Source: Sinosporangium siamense | GTDB lineage: Bacteria > Actinomycetota > Actinomycetes > Streptosporangiales > Streptosporangiaceae | Length of the DNA stretch: 63,107 bases | Reading direction: 5' to 3' | Assembly (NCBI RefSeq): GCF_016863435.1 | Contig: NZ_BOOW01000059.1 | Span: 1 to 63,107, forward strand | In this document: one piece after another, positions 1 to 6,870 of the stretch | How the letters are laid out: every line of letters begins with the position of its first letter | Position numbering within the stretch: the stretch's first letter is position 1 | Notes under the pieces: generated by a model | What the model was told of the DNA's origin: nothing | What the model saw: the letters and a program-made list of their open reading frames with translations, nothing else | Databases searched by the model: none | Program-made: the position numbers and the translations under genes

Positions 1-69
1 GGTGGAATACCCGGTGCGGGGCGTGGGCAGGCGTTCCGCCCGGGGCCGGGGCCGGGGCGGCGCTGGGCC

Positions 70-180
70 TGGGGTCAGGTGTGGGCCGGGACTCGGGCGA
101 CTTTGGTCCTCGGCTCGGGCGTTCTACCGGGGGCCGGGCGGCTCCGGGCGTGGGGTCAGGCGGGGGCCGGGGCTCGGGCG
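70..180. repeat. Imperfect 30-bp direct repeat at the window edge
   Basis: Two 30-nt copies at 70-99 and 151-180 match at about 27 of 30 positions (both begin TGGGGTCAGG and end CTCGGGCG). The second copy overlaps the last codons of the gene ending at 156. The surrounding 150 nt are extremely G-rich on this strand, and no gene is supported between 1 and 155. Confidence 0.55.
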
Positions 181-695
181 GTGCCGGTGCGGCGCCAGGC
201 CACGGCCAGGAGTGCGATCAGGCACCAGAGCGGGATGGTGCCGATGGCCCAGCTCAGCGCCAGCGGAGGGCCGGGCTGCTCCAGGACGGCGATGTTCTTG
301 AGCACCCCCTCGCCCCGCCCCTGCGGGCCCTCGACGGCGAACGCGAAGCTCCACGTGCCCTGGGAGTCGAGGGACGTGGTGTCCATGCCCCACACCTCGC
401 GCTTGCGCGGGTGCCTGGCCATGGGACGGGGCTCGTCCTCCCCTTCGGGGCCGGTCATGGCGATCGTGGCACGTTTGCCGTGGATGCCGCCGTCGGGGAC
501 GAAGGTGAAGTCCAGCGACCGCATGGCCCGGAGCGGCCAGACGCTGAAGCCGACGGTTATCGTGTACGGCCCGGCCTTGACCTTCTCGGTGTGCACGATG
601 TCGACGGGCGGGTAGGCGTGGGCGGGCGCCGCGCTGAGCGCGGTGAGCAGCAGCGCGGCGATCAGCGCGGCGGCGGTTTGAAATGGTCGGCGCAT
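156..695 (-). CDS. Secreted/membrane-anchored YtkA/FixH-like beta-sandwich protein
   Basis: A 179-residue protein with a clear Sec signal peptide (residues 1-27, ending APAHA), an extracytoplasmic domain of about 110 residues and one C-terminal membrane helix (about 150-168) followed by a short basic tail. The domain has the beta-rich pattern of YtkA/FixH-type proteins (PYTITVGFSVWPL, later WSFAFAVEGP). The start lies 3 nt after the stop of the upstream membrane-protein gene, so the two are probably co-transcribed and coupled. It is the last gene of a four-gene minus-strand set. Function is unknown; a role in presenting or handling a metal outside the membrane is inference from the fold type and neighbours. 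Confidence 0.8.
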   Translation of the reverse strand: MRRPFQTAAALIAALLLTALSAAPAHAYPPVDIVHTEKVKAGPYTITVGFSVWPLRAMRSLDFTFVPDGGIHGKRATIAMTGPEGEDEPRPMARHPRKREVWGMDTTSLDSQGTWSFAFAVEGPQGRGEGVLKNIAVLEQPGPPLALSWAIGTIPLWCLIALLAVAWRRTGTARAPAPA

Positions 696-698
696 CGG

Positions 699-1865
699 TC
701 AGCGTCCTTCCGCGGAGGGGGCGGTCGTGGGCACCGCGTGGCGCAGGATCAGGCCGAAGCCCCTGCCGAGGTGCCCGGCGAGCGCACCGAGGACCACGCT
801 CGAGGCGATAAGTACGATGTACGCGGCGTTGAAGAACGGCGCGCCCCACACCAGCGAACTCTGCACGATCCAGCCGACCGCGAGCAGCAGTCCGGCGAGC
901 GCGCCCACGAGGGGCGCCGCCCGCTTGAGGGAGGCGGGGGCACGCGGCGCCCGGGAGAGGGCGGCGTGGACGACCAGGGCCACGGGGAGCAGGCTCATCG
1001 CCATCATCCCCGGCACCACCGGCCCCCCGTCACCTACGAAGTCGCGCAGCGGCAGACCGGTCACGTCGGCGTACCAGCGGGTGGCGGCGGGAGTGAACCA
1101 CCACAGCACGGCCTGAACGCCCGCGTAGGCGAGACCATAGGCGAGCGTCAACCGGGCGCTCCGTACGAAGACGACGACGGTGACGGTGACCATCGCCAGC
1201 AGGAAGATCTCGCCGATGGTCGACCCGCGGATGCGGAAGGGGCCGAAGCTCAGCAGGTTGAGCCCTTGCAGCGACACCATCGTAAAGGCCGTCATGACGG
1301 GGGCGGCCACGACGACCCCGGCCTTGCCCCAGGTGTGCTTCCACGCCGTGGCGAAGACGACCACGACGCCGACCATGGTGAACGAGATCGACAGGAGCAG
1401 GCCGATGTGCGGGGGCGACTCGATGACGGCGTCGAAGCCGTAGAGGCTGTGCCACCACATGTCGGCCAGGCCGTACAGCAGGAAGCCCGCGGCGCCCGCC
1501 CCCGAGATCAGGTAGCCCACGGGGGCCTGGAAGGTCTTGCCGAACACCGCGATCGGCTGTCCGCCGGTGCTGGGGTCGACGGGCCGTCCCGCGCGGTGCG
1601 CCGCGGTCGTGCTGAGCACCACGGCCAGGCTGGCGAGCCCCGCCAGGGCGCTCCCGGCGTACAAGAACAGGTGGGGCAGCGTGAAGAACGTGTCGGGGCC
1701 GACGTCGACGTGCCACTGCACGTCCCAGCTGAGCGCGGTGAGCGAGAACACGACGCCGAGCATGACGACTGAGGCTGGAATCCAGCCTTTGGACGCGATG
1801 GCGGCGCGTGACGACGCCGAGGCGCGCCCACGCCCCGAGGCTGCTCCGGGCGCGGCGATGGTCAT
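699..1865 (-). CDS. Polytopic membrane protein with duplicated WHx3GxD..PH motif
   Basis: A 388-residue integral membrane protein with about nine predicted hydrophobic helices. Two internal copies of one motif are visible: WHVDVGPDTFFTLPH at about 51-65 and WHSLYGFDAVIESPPH at about 138-153, that is W-H-x3-G-x-D-x5/6-P-H, each preceded by another Trp and followed by a helix. The conserved His and Asp residues suggest a paired metal or cofactor site inside an internally duplicated bundle; this is inference. The start ATG has a good ribosome site (AGGGGAA, 8 nt upstream). Upstream lies a YtkA/FixH-like protein and downstream a second beta-sandwich protein. I do not recognise a named family, so no function is assigned. 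Confidence 0.8.
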   Translation of the reverse strand: MTIAAPGAASGRGRASASSRAAIASKGWIPASVVMLGVVFSLTALSWDVQWHVDVGPDTFFTLPHLFLYAGSALAGLASLAVVLSTTAAHRAGRPVDPSTGGQPIAVFGKTFQAPVGYLISGAGAAGFLLYGLADMWWHSLYGFDAVIESPPHIGLLLSISFTMVGVVVVFATAWKHTWGKAGVVVAAPVMTAFTMVSLQGLNLLSFGPFRIRGSTIGEIFLLAMVTVTVVVFVRSARLTLAYGLAYAGVQAVLWWFTPAATRWYADVTGLPLRDFVGDGGPVVPGMMAMSLLPVALVVHAALSRAPRAPASLKRAAPLVGALAGLLLAVGWIVQSSLVWGAPFFNAAYIVLIASSVVLGALAGHLGRGFGLILRHAVPTTAPSAEGR

Positions 1866-1997
1866 GAGATGTTCCCCTTTGTGGTGAGGACTCGCTGTGG
1901 AGTCGTTGTCGAGTGATCGGTTGGTGTTGTGTGGCCGGGTTCTGCTGTGGGACCGGCTTTTGCTGCGGGTTCGGCAGGGTTCATGCGGGGCTGCCTG

Positions 1998-2567
1998 TCA
2001 TGTGACCAGCACCGGGAAGACGGCCTGGTCGGTGCCGGTGGGGCCGCGGAGCACCACGGTGATCTCCCAGGCGCCCGCCATGAAGAACCGCACGTTGTCC
2101 GCGCGGTAGAGCCCCGGCGCCCCCGCCACCGCGGTCGCGGGTGCGGCGGCGTGCCCCATGTGAGGCATGACCGGTTCGACACTGACGGTCGTCAGCGCCG
2201 CCGGCTTGCCCTGGCGGTCGGTCACGTGCACCGTGACCGGGCTGGTGCCCCTCTTCGGGCTGTGCAGGGTGAGTTTGATCTGGTAGGCGGCGGTGCCGTT
2301 GTGGAGTACGGCGGGGCCGCCGGCATCCCGGGGCCAGAAGATCCACAACGCCAGCCCGGCGAGGAGCGCGAGGGAGAGCACGGTCGAGAGGAACCTGCGC
2401 TTACCTGTGGACCGAGCCGAGGTGGTGCCGTCTGCCGGGACGCCGAGGGTTGTGGTGCTGCTGTCGGGTGCCGGGATGTTGTCTGCTGAGACGTCGTTTG
2501 CTGGGGTGCCGCTCGCCGGGGTGCGGCCGGGCGCCGAAGGGCCGTCCGCCGGGGTGGTGTCCGTCAT
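1998..2567 (-). CDS. Membrane-anchored FixH/YtkA-like protein
   Basis: A 189-residue protein with a Pro/Thr/Ser-rich cytoplasmic N-terminus (1-52), one membrane helix (about 57-78) and an extracytoplasmic beta-sandwich. The segment VEPVMPHMGHAA at about 131-142 is the Met/His-rich loop typical of YtkA/FixH-like domains, some of which are linked to copper delivery or cytochrome oxidase assembly. Its start overlaps the stop of the upstream 559-residue gene by 4 nt (ATGA), so translation is coupled. A 132-nt spacer separates it from the downstream membrane protein. Metal specificity cannot be read from the sequence. Confidence 0.8.
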   Translation of the reverse strand: MTDTTPADGPSAPGRTPASGTPANDVSADNIPAPDSSTTTLGVPADGTTSARSTGKRRFLSTVLSLALLAGLALWIFWPRDAGGPAVLHNGTAAYQIKLTLHSPKRGTSPVTVHVTDRQGKPAALTTVSVEPVMPHMGHAAAPATAVAGAPGLYRADNVRFFMAGAWEITVVLRGPTGTDQAVFPVLVT

Positions 2568-4243
2568 GCTGGGGGATCCCCTCCCTCCGGTCGCCCGACG
2601 TCGAGGATCGCGGGCACCGTCACAATCGAGTAGTTCCGCTCCGCCTGCACCCAGAGCCGGTAGCGCCCCGGCTGCGGGAAGGTGTAGGTGAACCTCACCG
2701 TCGGCCCGAAGGCCGCCACGGTCTCATCGGGCTGACCGCCCACACCGTCCTTCCGTACGGCCCCCATGGCGTGCACATGCGCCCAGATCGGCGCGCTCTC
2801 GGTGGCCTTGCCCACCGGCTTCCCCTCGGGCAGCGGACCAACCACGATCATGTGCCCCTCCATGCCGAGCCACGGCTGGAGGTCGGCTGTGTCGCCGATC
2901 TTTGCGTTGATCGTCGTCGCCTGTCCTGCGACGACCTCCGTCGCGGAGGGCTCGACCGCCGCCTCCTTGGCGGCGCCGGCCTCGGCGGACACACCCTTCG
3001 CAGCGGACCCGCCGGACACTCCCTCGGTGCCGGGGGTGCCGGGGGTGCCGGGGGTGCCGTTGGAGCCGGCGATGCCGGTGGCTTCGCCGTACGCCCCGCC
3101 CGTGACGGACAGATCCACCGCCGTCCCGTCCACCTCACGCAGGCCGAGGCCCTTGGGTTCGGGGGCCGGTACGGCGTGAGCCAGGCCGGGCCCGACCTCG
3201 AAACCGGTGGCCGAGCGCAGCAGTTGCACCCCGCCGCCGCGCCGCGCGACCTCCGCTGTCACCGCGTAATGCCCGGCCTCGCCCGCCACCAGGCTCACCT
3301 GGTAGTGACCGCGTCCGATCCGCACCGGATGCAGGTGCCAGAGCCGTCCCGACGGCGACACCACGATCAGATGGATCAGCGCGCTGTCGTGCACGAGCAG
3401 GTCGTCGACCGGCCGCCCGGTGGCCCCGTCGGTCAGCAGCAGGTCGAACTCCACCCGCCGCCCCGCGCTCGCCTCCTCCGGCGGTCGCAGGTGCATGTTC
3501 ACCGGTGGGCGCGAGAGGTCCTCCAAAGGGGGACGTTTGACGGAGTAGGGCGCCGTGACGTTGTCGATCGTCGGGTCCAGATCCGGGCCGGCCTGCGGCG
3601 GCAGCGGCGTGGTCGCCGACAGCAGCGCCCCGGTCACCCCCACCGCTGCGGCGGCGACCATCCCGCCCGCAGGGAACAGCGACAACCACCACCGACGTGC
3701 CCACACCACAAGCGCGAGCGCGACGAGAAGCAGTGCACCCGCGGCGGTGAAACCGACATAGGCCGCGAATTCCGGAGGCGTGACCACACGCGCCGGCACG
3801 ATGAACGGGATGCGCGCCACCCGTTCCCCGTCGTCGACGGCGAGCTCCCACGGCCCCGGCCGATCCACCCGCAGGGTGACGCCGTGGTAGCCGGGGACGG
3901 CACCGAGGTCCAGCGTCCCCTCGGCGACGACCGAGCCCGCCGCGGGCAGCTCGCCCGCCGCGGTGCTCGCGCCCGTCGGGATCACCCGCAGTGCGAGCCG
4001 CCCGGCGGGAGTGCCCGCGTGGGTGATCACGTCGACCCTGAGCGGCCCGGGTACGGCGTCGGCCCGGCGGACCACCACCGTCAGCTCCCTGGCCCCCAGT
4101 GTCTGGGATATGTGCAGGTCCTGGCCCGCCGGTGCCCCGTCGGCCCACGCGGGCCGCCCTCCCGTCACCGCACCCGCGGTGAGGACCACCAGGACGATCA
4201 GGAGCACCGTGGACACCCGCAGAAGGAATCCGTAGGTCTTCAT
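2564..4243 (-). CDS. Large exported/membrane protein with repeated His-rich beta domains
   Basis: A 559-residue protein: signal or anchor helix (about 8-28, then AWADG), an N-terminal beta domain (40-150), two membrane helices (about 160-180 and 190-210), then two extracytoplasmic domains. Each of these carries a related His-rich stretch: HLIVVSPSGRLWHLHPVRIG in the first and EGHMIVVGPLPEG ... IWAHVHAMG in the second. They resemble YtkA-like metal-site loops. The domains are joined by a low-complexity linker with GTPGTPGTPGTEG, encoded by 9-nt tandem repeats near 3025-3060. First gene of the minus-strand set, divergent from a two-component system across a 255-nt promoter region. A copper or redox sensing/handling function is plausible but unproven. 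Confidence 0.75.
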   Translation of the reverse strand: MKTYGFLLRVSTVLLIVLVVLTAGAVTGGRPAWADGAPAGQDLHISQTLGARELTVVVRRADAVPGPLRVDVITHAGTPAGRLALRVIPTGASTAAGELPAAGSVVAEGTLDLGAVPGYHGVTLRVDRPGPWELAVDDGERVARIPFIVPARVVTPPEFAAYVGFTAAGALLLVALALVVWARRWWLSLFPAGGMVAAAAVGVTGALLSATTPLPPQAGPDLDPTIDNVTAPYSVKRPPLEDLSRPPVNMHLRPPEEASAGRRVEFDLLLTDGATGRPVDDLLVHDSALIHLIVVSPSGRLWHLHPVRIGRGHYQVSLVAGEAGHYAVTAEVARRGGGVQLLRSATGFEVGPGLAHAVPAPEPKGLGLREVDGTAVDLSVTGGAYGEATGIAGSNGTPGTPGTPGTEGVSGGSAAKGVSAEAGAAKEAAVEPSATEVVAGQATTINAKIGDTADLQPWLGMEGHMIVVGPLPEGKPVGKATESAPIWAHVHAMGAVRKDGVGGQPDETVAAFGPTVRFTYTFPQPGRYRLWVQAERNYSIVTVPAILDVGRPEGGDPPA

Positions 4244-4283
4244 CGAGGGGCGACGCTATTCAAACGCCCCCAGGAAAGCGTCC

Positions 4284-4326
4284 TCAAATGGTGTGATTCC
4301 CCATCCCTCCCAGGAGGGACATTTGA
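4284..4326. promoter_or_regulatory. Nested inverted repeats in the divergent promoter region
   Basis: The 255-nt divergent gap holds TCAAATG (4284-4290) mirrored by CATTTGA (4320-4326), enclosing a perfect palindrome TCCCTCCCAGGAGGGA (4304-4319). Just right of it lies TTGACC (4323-4328), which could be a -35 box for the kinase gene. The symmetry and position suggest an operator, possibly for the adjacent NarL-type regulator; this is inference. Confidence 0.45.
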
Positions 4327-4498
4327 CCCTACGTTGGTGCAGGTAATCAGTTCTACTGATGTCTTTTGCCAGGTTGGCGGGATACCTTTCCGGGACACCC
4401 ACTCCTGTTCAGCGCCCCTCCGGCGGCCGACCGTGCGGCCGCGGCCGTACCCCTAGGGGTAGGCGGGTTCGCGTGACAGGCCGACGTAGTGGAGCAGC

Positions 4499-5695
4499 GT
4501 GAACCAGGTGCGAGACCCCAGCCGTTCGTTAACCCGTCAGGCGATTCTGGTCGCCGCCGCGTGCGTCGTGGCGGATGTCGGCTCGTTCATCGTCGCAGGC
4601 CCGTCCCCCTCCGGCGGGCCGAGGCTGTGGGCGGCGCTCGTGATCCTCGTGGTCGCCGACGCCGCGCTGGCCGGCCCCGCGCGGCTGTCCGGTGTCGTTG
4701 CCGTCCTGCAGGGCACGGTCCACCTCTTCGCCGGCCACCTCATCGTCGACGGCGCGGGCGACCCGCGCTCCGCTACCACGGCAGGGCTGCTCGTCGCCGG
4801 CTACCGCGCCGGGGCGTGGCTGCGCTCCACCCACTCGTTCGTCGCCCTGGCCGCTCTCGTCGCGGGCGTCGTGGGCGGCACCCTGCTGACCGGACAGCAC
4901 ATCGGGCTGGGCGCCGTGGGATTCCTGGTCATCGGCAACGCCCTGCTGCCGTGGATGGTCGGGCGTTACACCACCGCCAGACGCGCCTTCCTCTCCAAAC
5001 TGGAGCAGCAGGCCGAACAGCGGCGCATCGCCGAGGAGGCCGCGGTGCAGCGCGCCGTCGCCGAGGAACGCAGCGCCATCGCCCGCGACCTGCACGACGT
5101 GATCTCCCACCACGTGAGCGCCATCAGCGTGCACGCCGGCGCGGCCCGCCTTGGCCTCGGTACGGCGGAGCCCGGCACATCGCTCACCGGCGTGGCGCGT
5201 TCCCTCGCCGCCGTGGAGGAGGGCACCCGCGCCGCCATGGCCGACCTGCGCAAAATGCTCGACATCCTCAACGGCACCGGCACCGGCACCATGCGCCAGC
5301 CCGGCCTCCACAACATCGACGAACTCGTGGAAAAGGTCCGGACGGCGGGACTGGCGGTCGAACTGGCCATGCGCGGCATGCCGCGCCGCGTGCCCGGCTC
5401 ACTCGACATCGCGCTCTACCGCATCGTCCAGGAGGCCCTCACCAACGCCCTCCGCCACGGGGACGGCGACTCCGTCAGCGTCGAACTCACCTACCAACCC
5501 GGCGATGTCGTCGTCACCGTCACCAACCCCATCCCCAAGGGCCTGCGCGTCCGGACCCCCCGCGACTCCCCGGCCCGCGGCCTGGCCGGGATCAGACAGC
5601 GCGTCGCCCTCTTCGGCGGCCGCATCACCTACGGCACCCAGGCCGACGGCCGCCACTGGCGCCTCCAGGTCGGCTTCCCCCTCGAAGCGACATGA
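4499..5695 (+). CDS. NarL-type sensor histidine kinase
   Basis: A 398-residue kinase with about five hydrophobic N-terminal segments (15-155), a charged coiled linker, a HisKA_3 dimerisation domain with the phospho-acceptor H199 in ARDLHDVISHHVSAI, and a C-terminal HATPase with N-box (EALTNALRHG) and a G-box (GLAGIRQRVALFGG). It has no separate extracytoplasmic sensor, so the stimulus is probably sensed in or at the membrane. GTG start at 4499. The response regulator follows 224 nt downstream. The kinase is divergent from the membrane/beta-sandwich set, so that set is a reasonable regulatory target (inference). Confidence 0.92.
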   Translation: MNQVRDPSRSLTRQAILVAAACVVADVGSFIVAGPSPSGGPRLWAALVILVVADAALAGPARLSGVVAVLQGTVHLFAGHLIVDGAGDPRSATTAGLLVAGYRAGAWLRSTHSFVALAALVAGVVGGTLLTGQHIGLGAVGFLVIGNALLPWMVGRYTTARRAFLSKLEQQAEQRRIAEEAAVQRAVAEERSAIARDLHDVISHHVSAISVHAGAARLGLGTAEPGTSLTGVARSLAAVEEGTRAAMADLRKMLDILNGTGTGTMRQPGLHNIDELVEKVRTAGLAVELAMRGMPRRVPGSLDIALYRIVQEALTNALRHGDGDSVSVELTYQPGDVVVTVTNPIPKGLRVRTPRDSPARGLAGIRQRVALFGGRITYGTQADGRHWRLQVGFPLEAT

Positions 5696-5919
5696 TCGCG
5701 ACGGGTCCTTCGCCGGACCGCTTCATCGCGGTGGCCATGGTGGGCTTCAGCCCGGTGCCGTTCACGGTGTCCCGAGCCACGTATGGCCCTTACCACCCGG
5801 CCCGATCTTGAGCGCGTCGCCGAGGTCGCCGGCCGCCGTGCCTCCTAGAGCTTCGCGACACGGCATGATCGTTATGAGACCTTTCCTTTCCTCTGCCGCC
5901 TAGTCCCTGGGGAGACCGT

Positions 5920-6585
5920 GTGACACTGCGCGTGCTGCTAGCCGACGATCACGCGATGTTCCGTTCCGGCATGCGGGCCGTCCTCGACACTCAACCCGAC
6001 CTCGAGTGCGTGGCCGAGGCCGCCGACGGCCGCGAGGCCGTGGCCGAGACCCGCAGGCTCCGCCCCGACGTGGCCATCCTCGACGTGCGCATGCCGAGGC
6101 TCGACGGCCTGGCCGCCACCGAGGCGATCCTGTCCGCGCCCGGCAACACCACCAGAGTTCTTGTACTGACGACCTACGACAGCGACGAATACGTCTACCG
6201 CGCCCTGCGGGCCGGCGCCAGCGGATTCCTGCTGAAGAGCCTGCCCCCCGAGGAGATGACCTCGGCCATCCGCGTCGCGGCGCGCGGCGACGCCCTGATC
6301 GACCCCTCGGTCACCAAGCGCCTGGTCGCCCGCTTCGCCACCTCGATCGAACCCGCCGCGGAACCCCCCGGTGTCGGACGGCTCACCGTCCGTGAGCGCG
6401 AGGTGCTCATGCTGCTCGCCGAAGCCCGGAGCAACGCCGAGATCGCCGGCGCCCTCCACGTCGGCGAGGAGACCGTGAAGACACACGTGTCCCGCATCCT
6501 CGCCAAACTCGGCCTCCGCGACCGCGTCCACGCCGTGGTCTACGCCCACCTCAACGGCCTCACCCGCCGTCACCACCCCCGCTGA
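5920..6585 (+). CDS. LuxR/NarL-family response regulator
   Basis: A 221-residue regulator. The receiver domain shows the acidic pair ADD near residue 9, the phospho-acceptor D55 in VAILDVRMPRLDG, and the conserved Lys in FLLKSLPP. The C-terminal LuxR HTH (about 155-215) contains LTVREREVLMLLAEARSNAEIA and EETVKTHVSRILAKLGLRDR. The GTG start at 5920 sits 6 nt after GGGGAG. It pairs with the kinase at 4499. The 224-nt gap between the genes shows no ORF of its own. Confidence 0.93.
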   Translation: MTLRVLLADDHAMFRSGMRAVLDTQPDLECVAEAADGREAVAETRRLRPDVAILDVRMPRLDGLAATEAILSAPGNTTRVLVLTTYDSDEYVYRALRAGASGFLLKSLPPEEMTSAIRVAARGDALIDPSVTKRLVARFATSIEPAAEPPGVGRLTVREREVLMLLAEARSNAEIAGALHVGEETVKTHVSRILAKLGLRDRVHAVVYAHLNGLTRRHHPR

Positions 6586-6722
6586 CCATGCGGGCAGGAC
6601 ATCACGACGGCTGTCGTGGCGCGGCGGAGCCCCGGAGGCACGCCGACCTGCGGGGGCGCGGCCGACGTGGCTTTGCCGTACTCGCGTTGCGTGATCATCG
6701 GGTTGGGGCTAGCCTTGGCGCC

Positions 6723-6764
6723 ATGCGAACCCGTAGCAACTCAATGTGGTGGCGCCGCTTCTAG
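6723..6764 (+). CDS. trpL: trp leader peptide (13 residues, two tandem Trp)
   Basis: ATG at 6723 encodes MRTRSNSMWWRRF and stops at TAG 6762-6764. Tandem Trp codons (6747-6752) lie directly in the first arm of an RNA hairpin, the arrangement of ribosome-mediated transcription attenuation. Such leader peptides are known upstream of trpE in actinomycetes. Too short for routine gene callers. Confidence 0.88.
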   Translation: MRTRSNSMWWRRF

Positions 6765-6814
6765 GCGGCGCGGGTTCTCGCATGTGAATCAGACGGCCGC
6801 CCTGGGAGGCGGCC
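6752..6814 (+). promoter_or_regulatory. trp transcription attenuator with mutually exclusive hairpins
   Basis: Segment 1 GCGCCGC (6752-6758) pairs with segment 2 GCGGCGC (6765-6771). Segment 2 (GGCGGC, 6764-6769) can instead pair with segment 3 (GCCGCC, 6796-6801). Segment 3 pairs with segment 4 to make the terminator. A ribosome stalled at the two Trp codons covers segment 1 and frees segment 2 for the 2:3 antiterminator, so low charged tRNA-Trp allows read-through into the anthranilate synthase gene. Confidence 0.85.
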
Positions 6815-6820
6815 TTCTCC
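6795..6820 (+). terminator. trp attenuator terminator hairpin
   Basis: GGCCGCC (6795-6801) and GGCGGCC (6808-6814) form a perfect 7-bp stem with loop CTGGGA, followed by TTCTCC. An upstream AGA can extend the pairing to TCT. The U-tract is short, as is usual in high-GC actinomycetes. Confidence 0.8.
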
Positions 6821-6870
6821 ATGCCCGCCCCCGGGGCATCATTATTTGCGAAGTGGGGCGAGATTCAAAG

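Noticed and set aside
81-1772. 563-residue plus-strand open frame
   Set aside because: It is antisense to two well-supported minus-strand genes with signal peptide and membrane helices; its own translation is low-complexity Arg/Gly/His-rich, a typical GC-rich shadow.
2450-4456. 668-residue plus-strand open frame
   Set aside because: Antisense shadow of the FixH-like and 559-residue genes; the translation has no domain-like sequence and no ribosome site.
6616-6870. Upstream extension of the anthranilate synthase gene
   Set aside because: The frame runs through the leader peptide and terminator hairpins, which must be non-coding in this frame for attenuation; family N-terminus starts at 6871.
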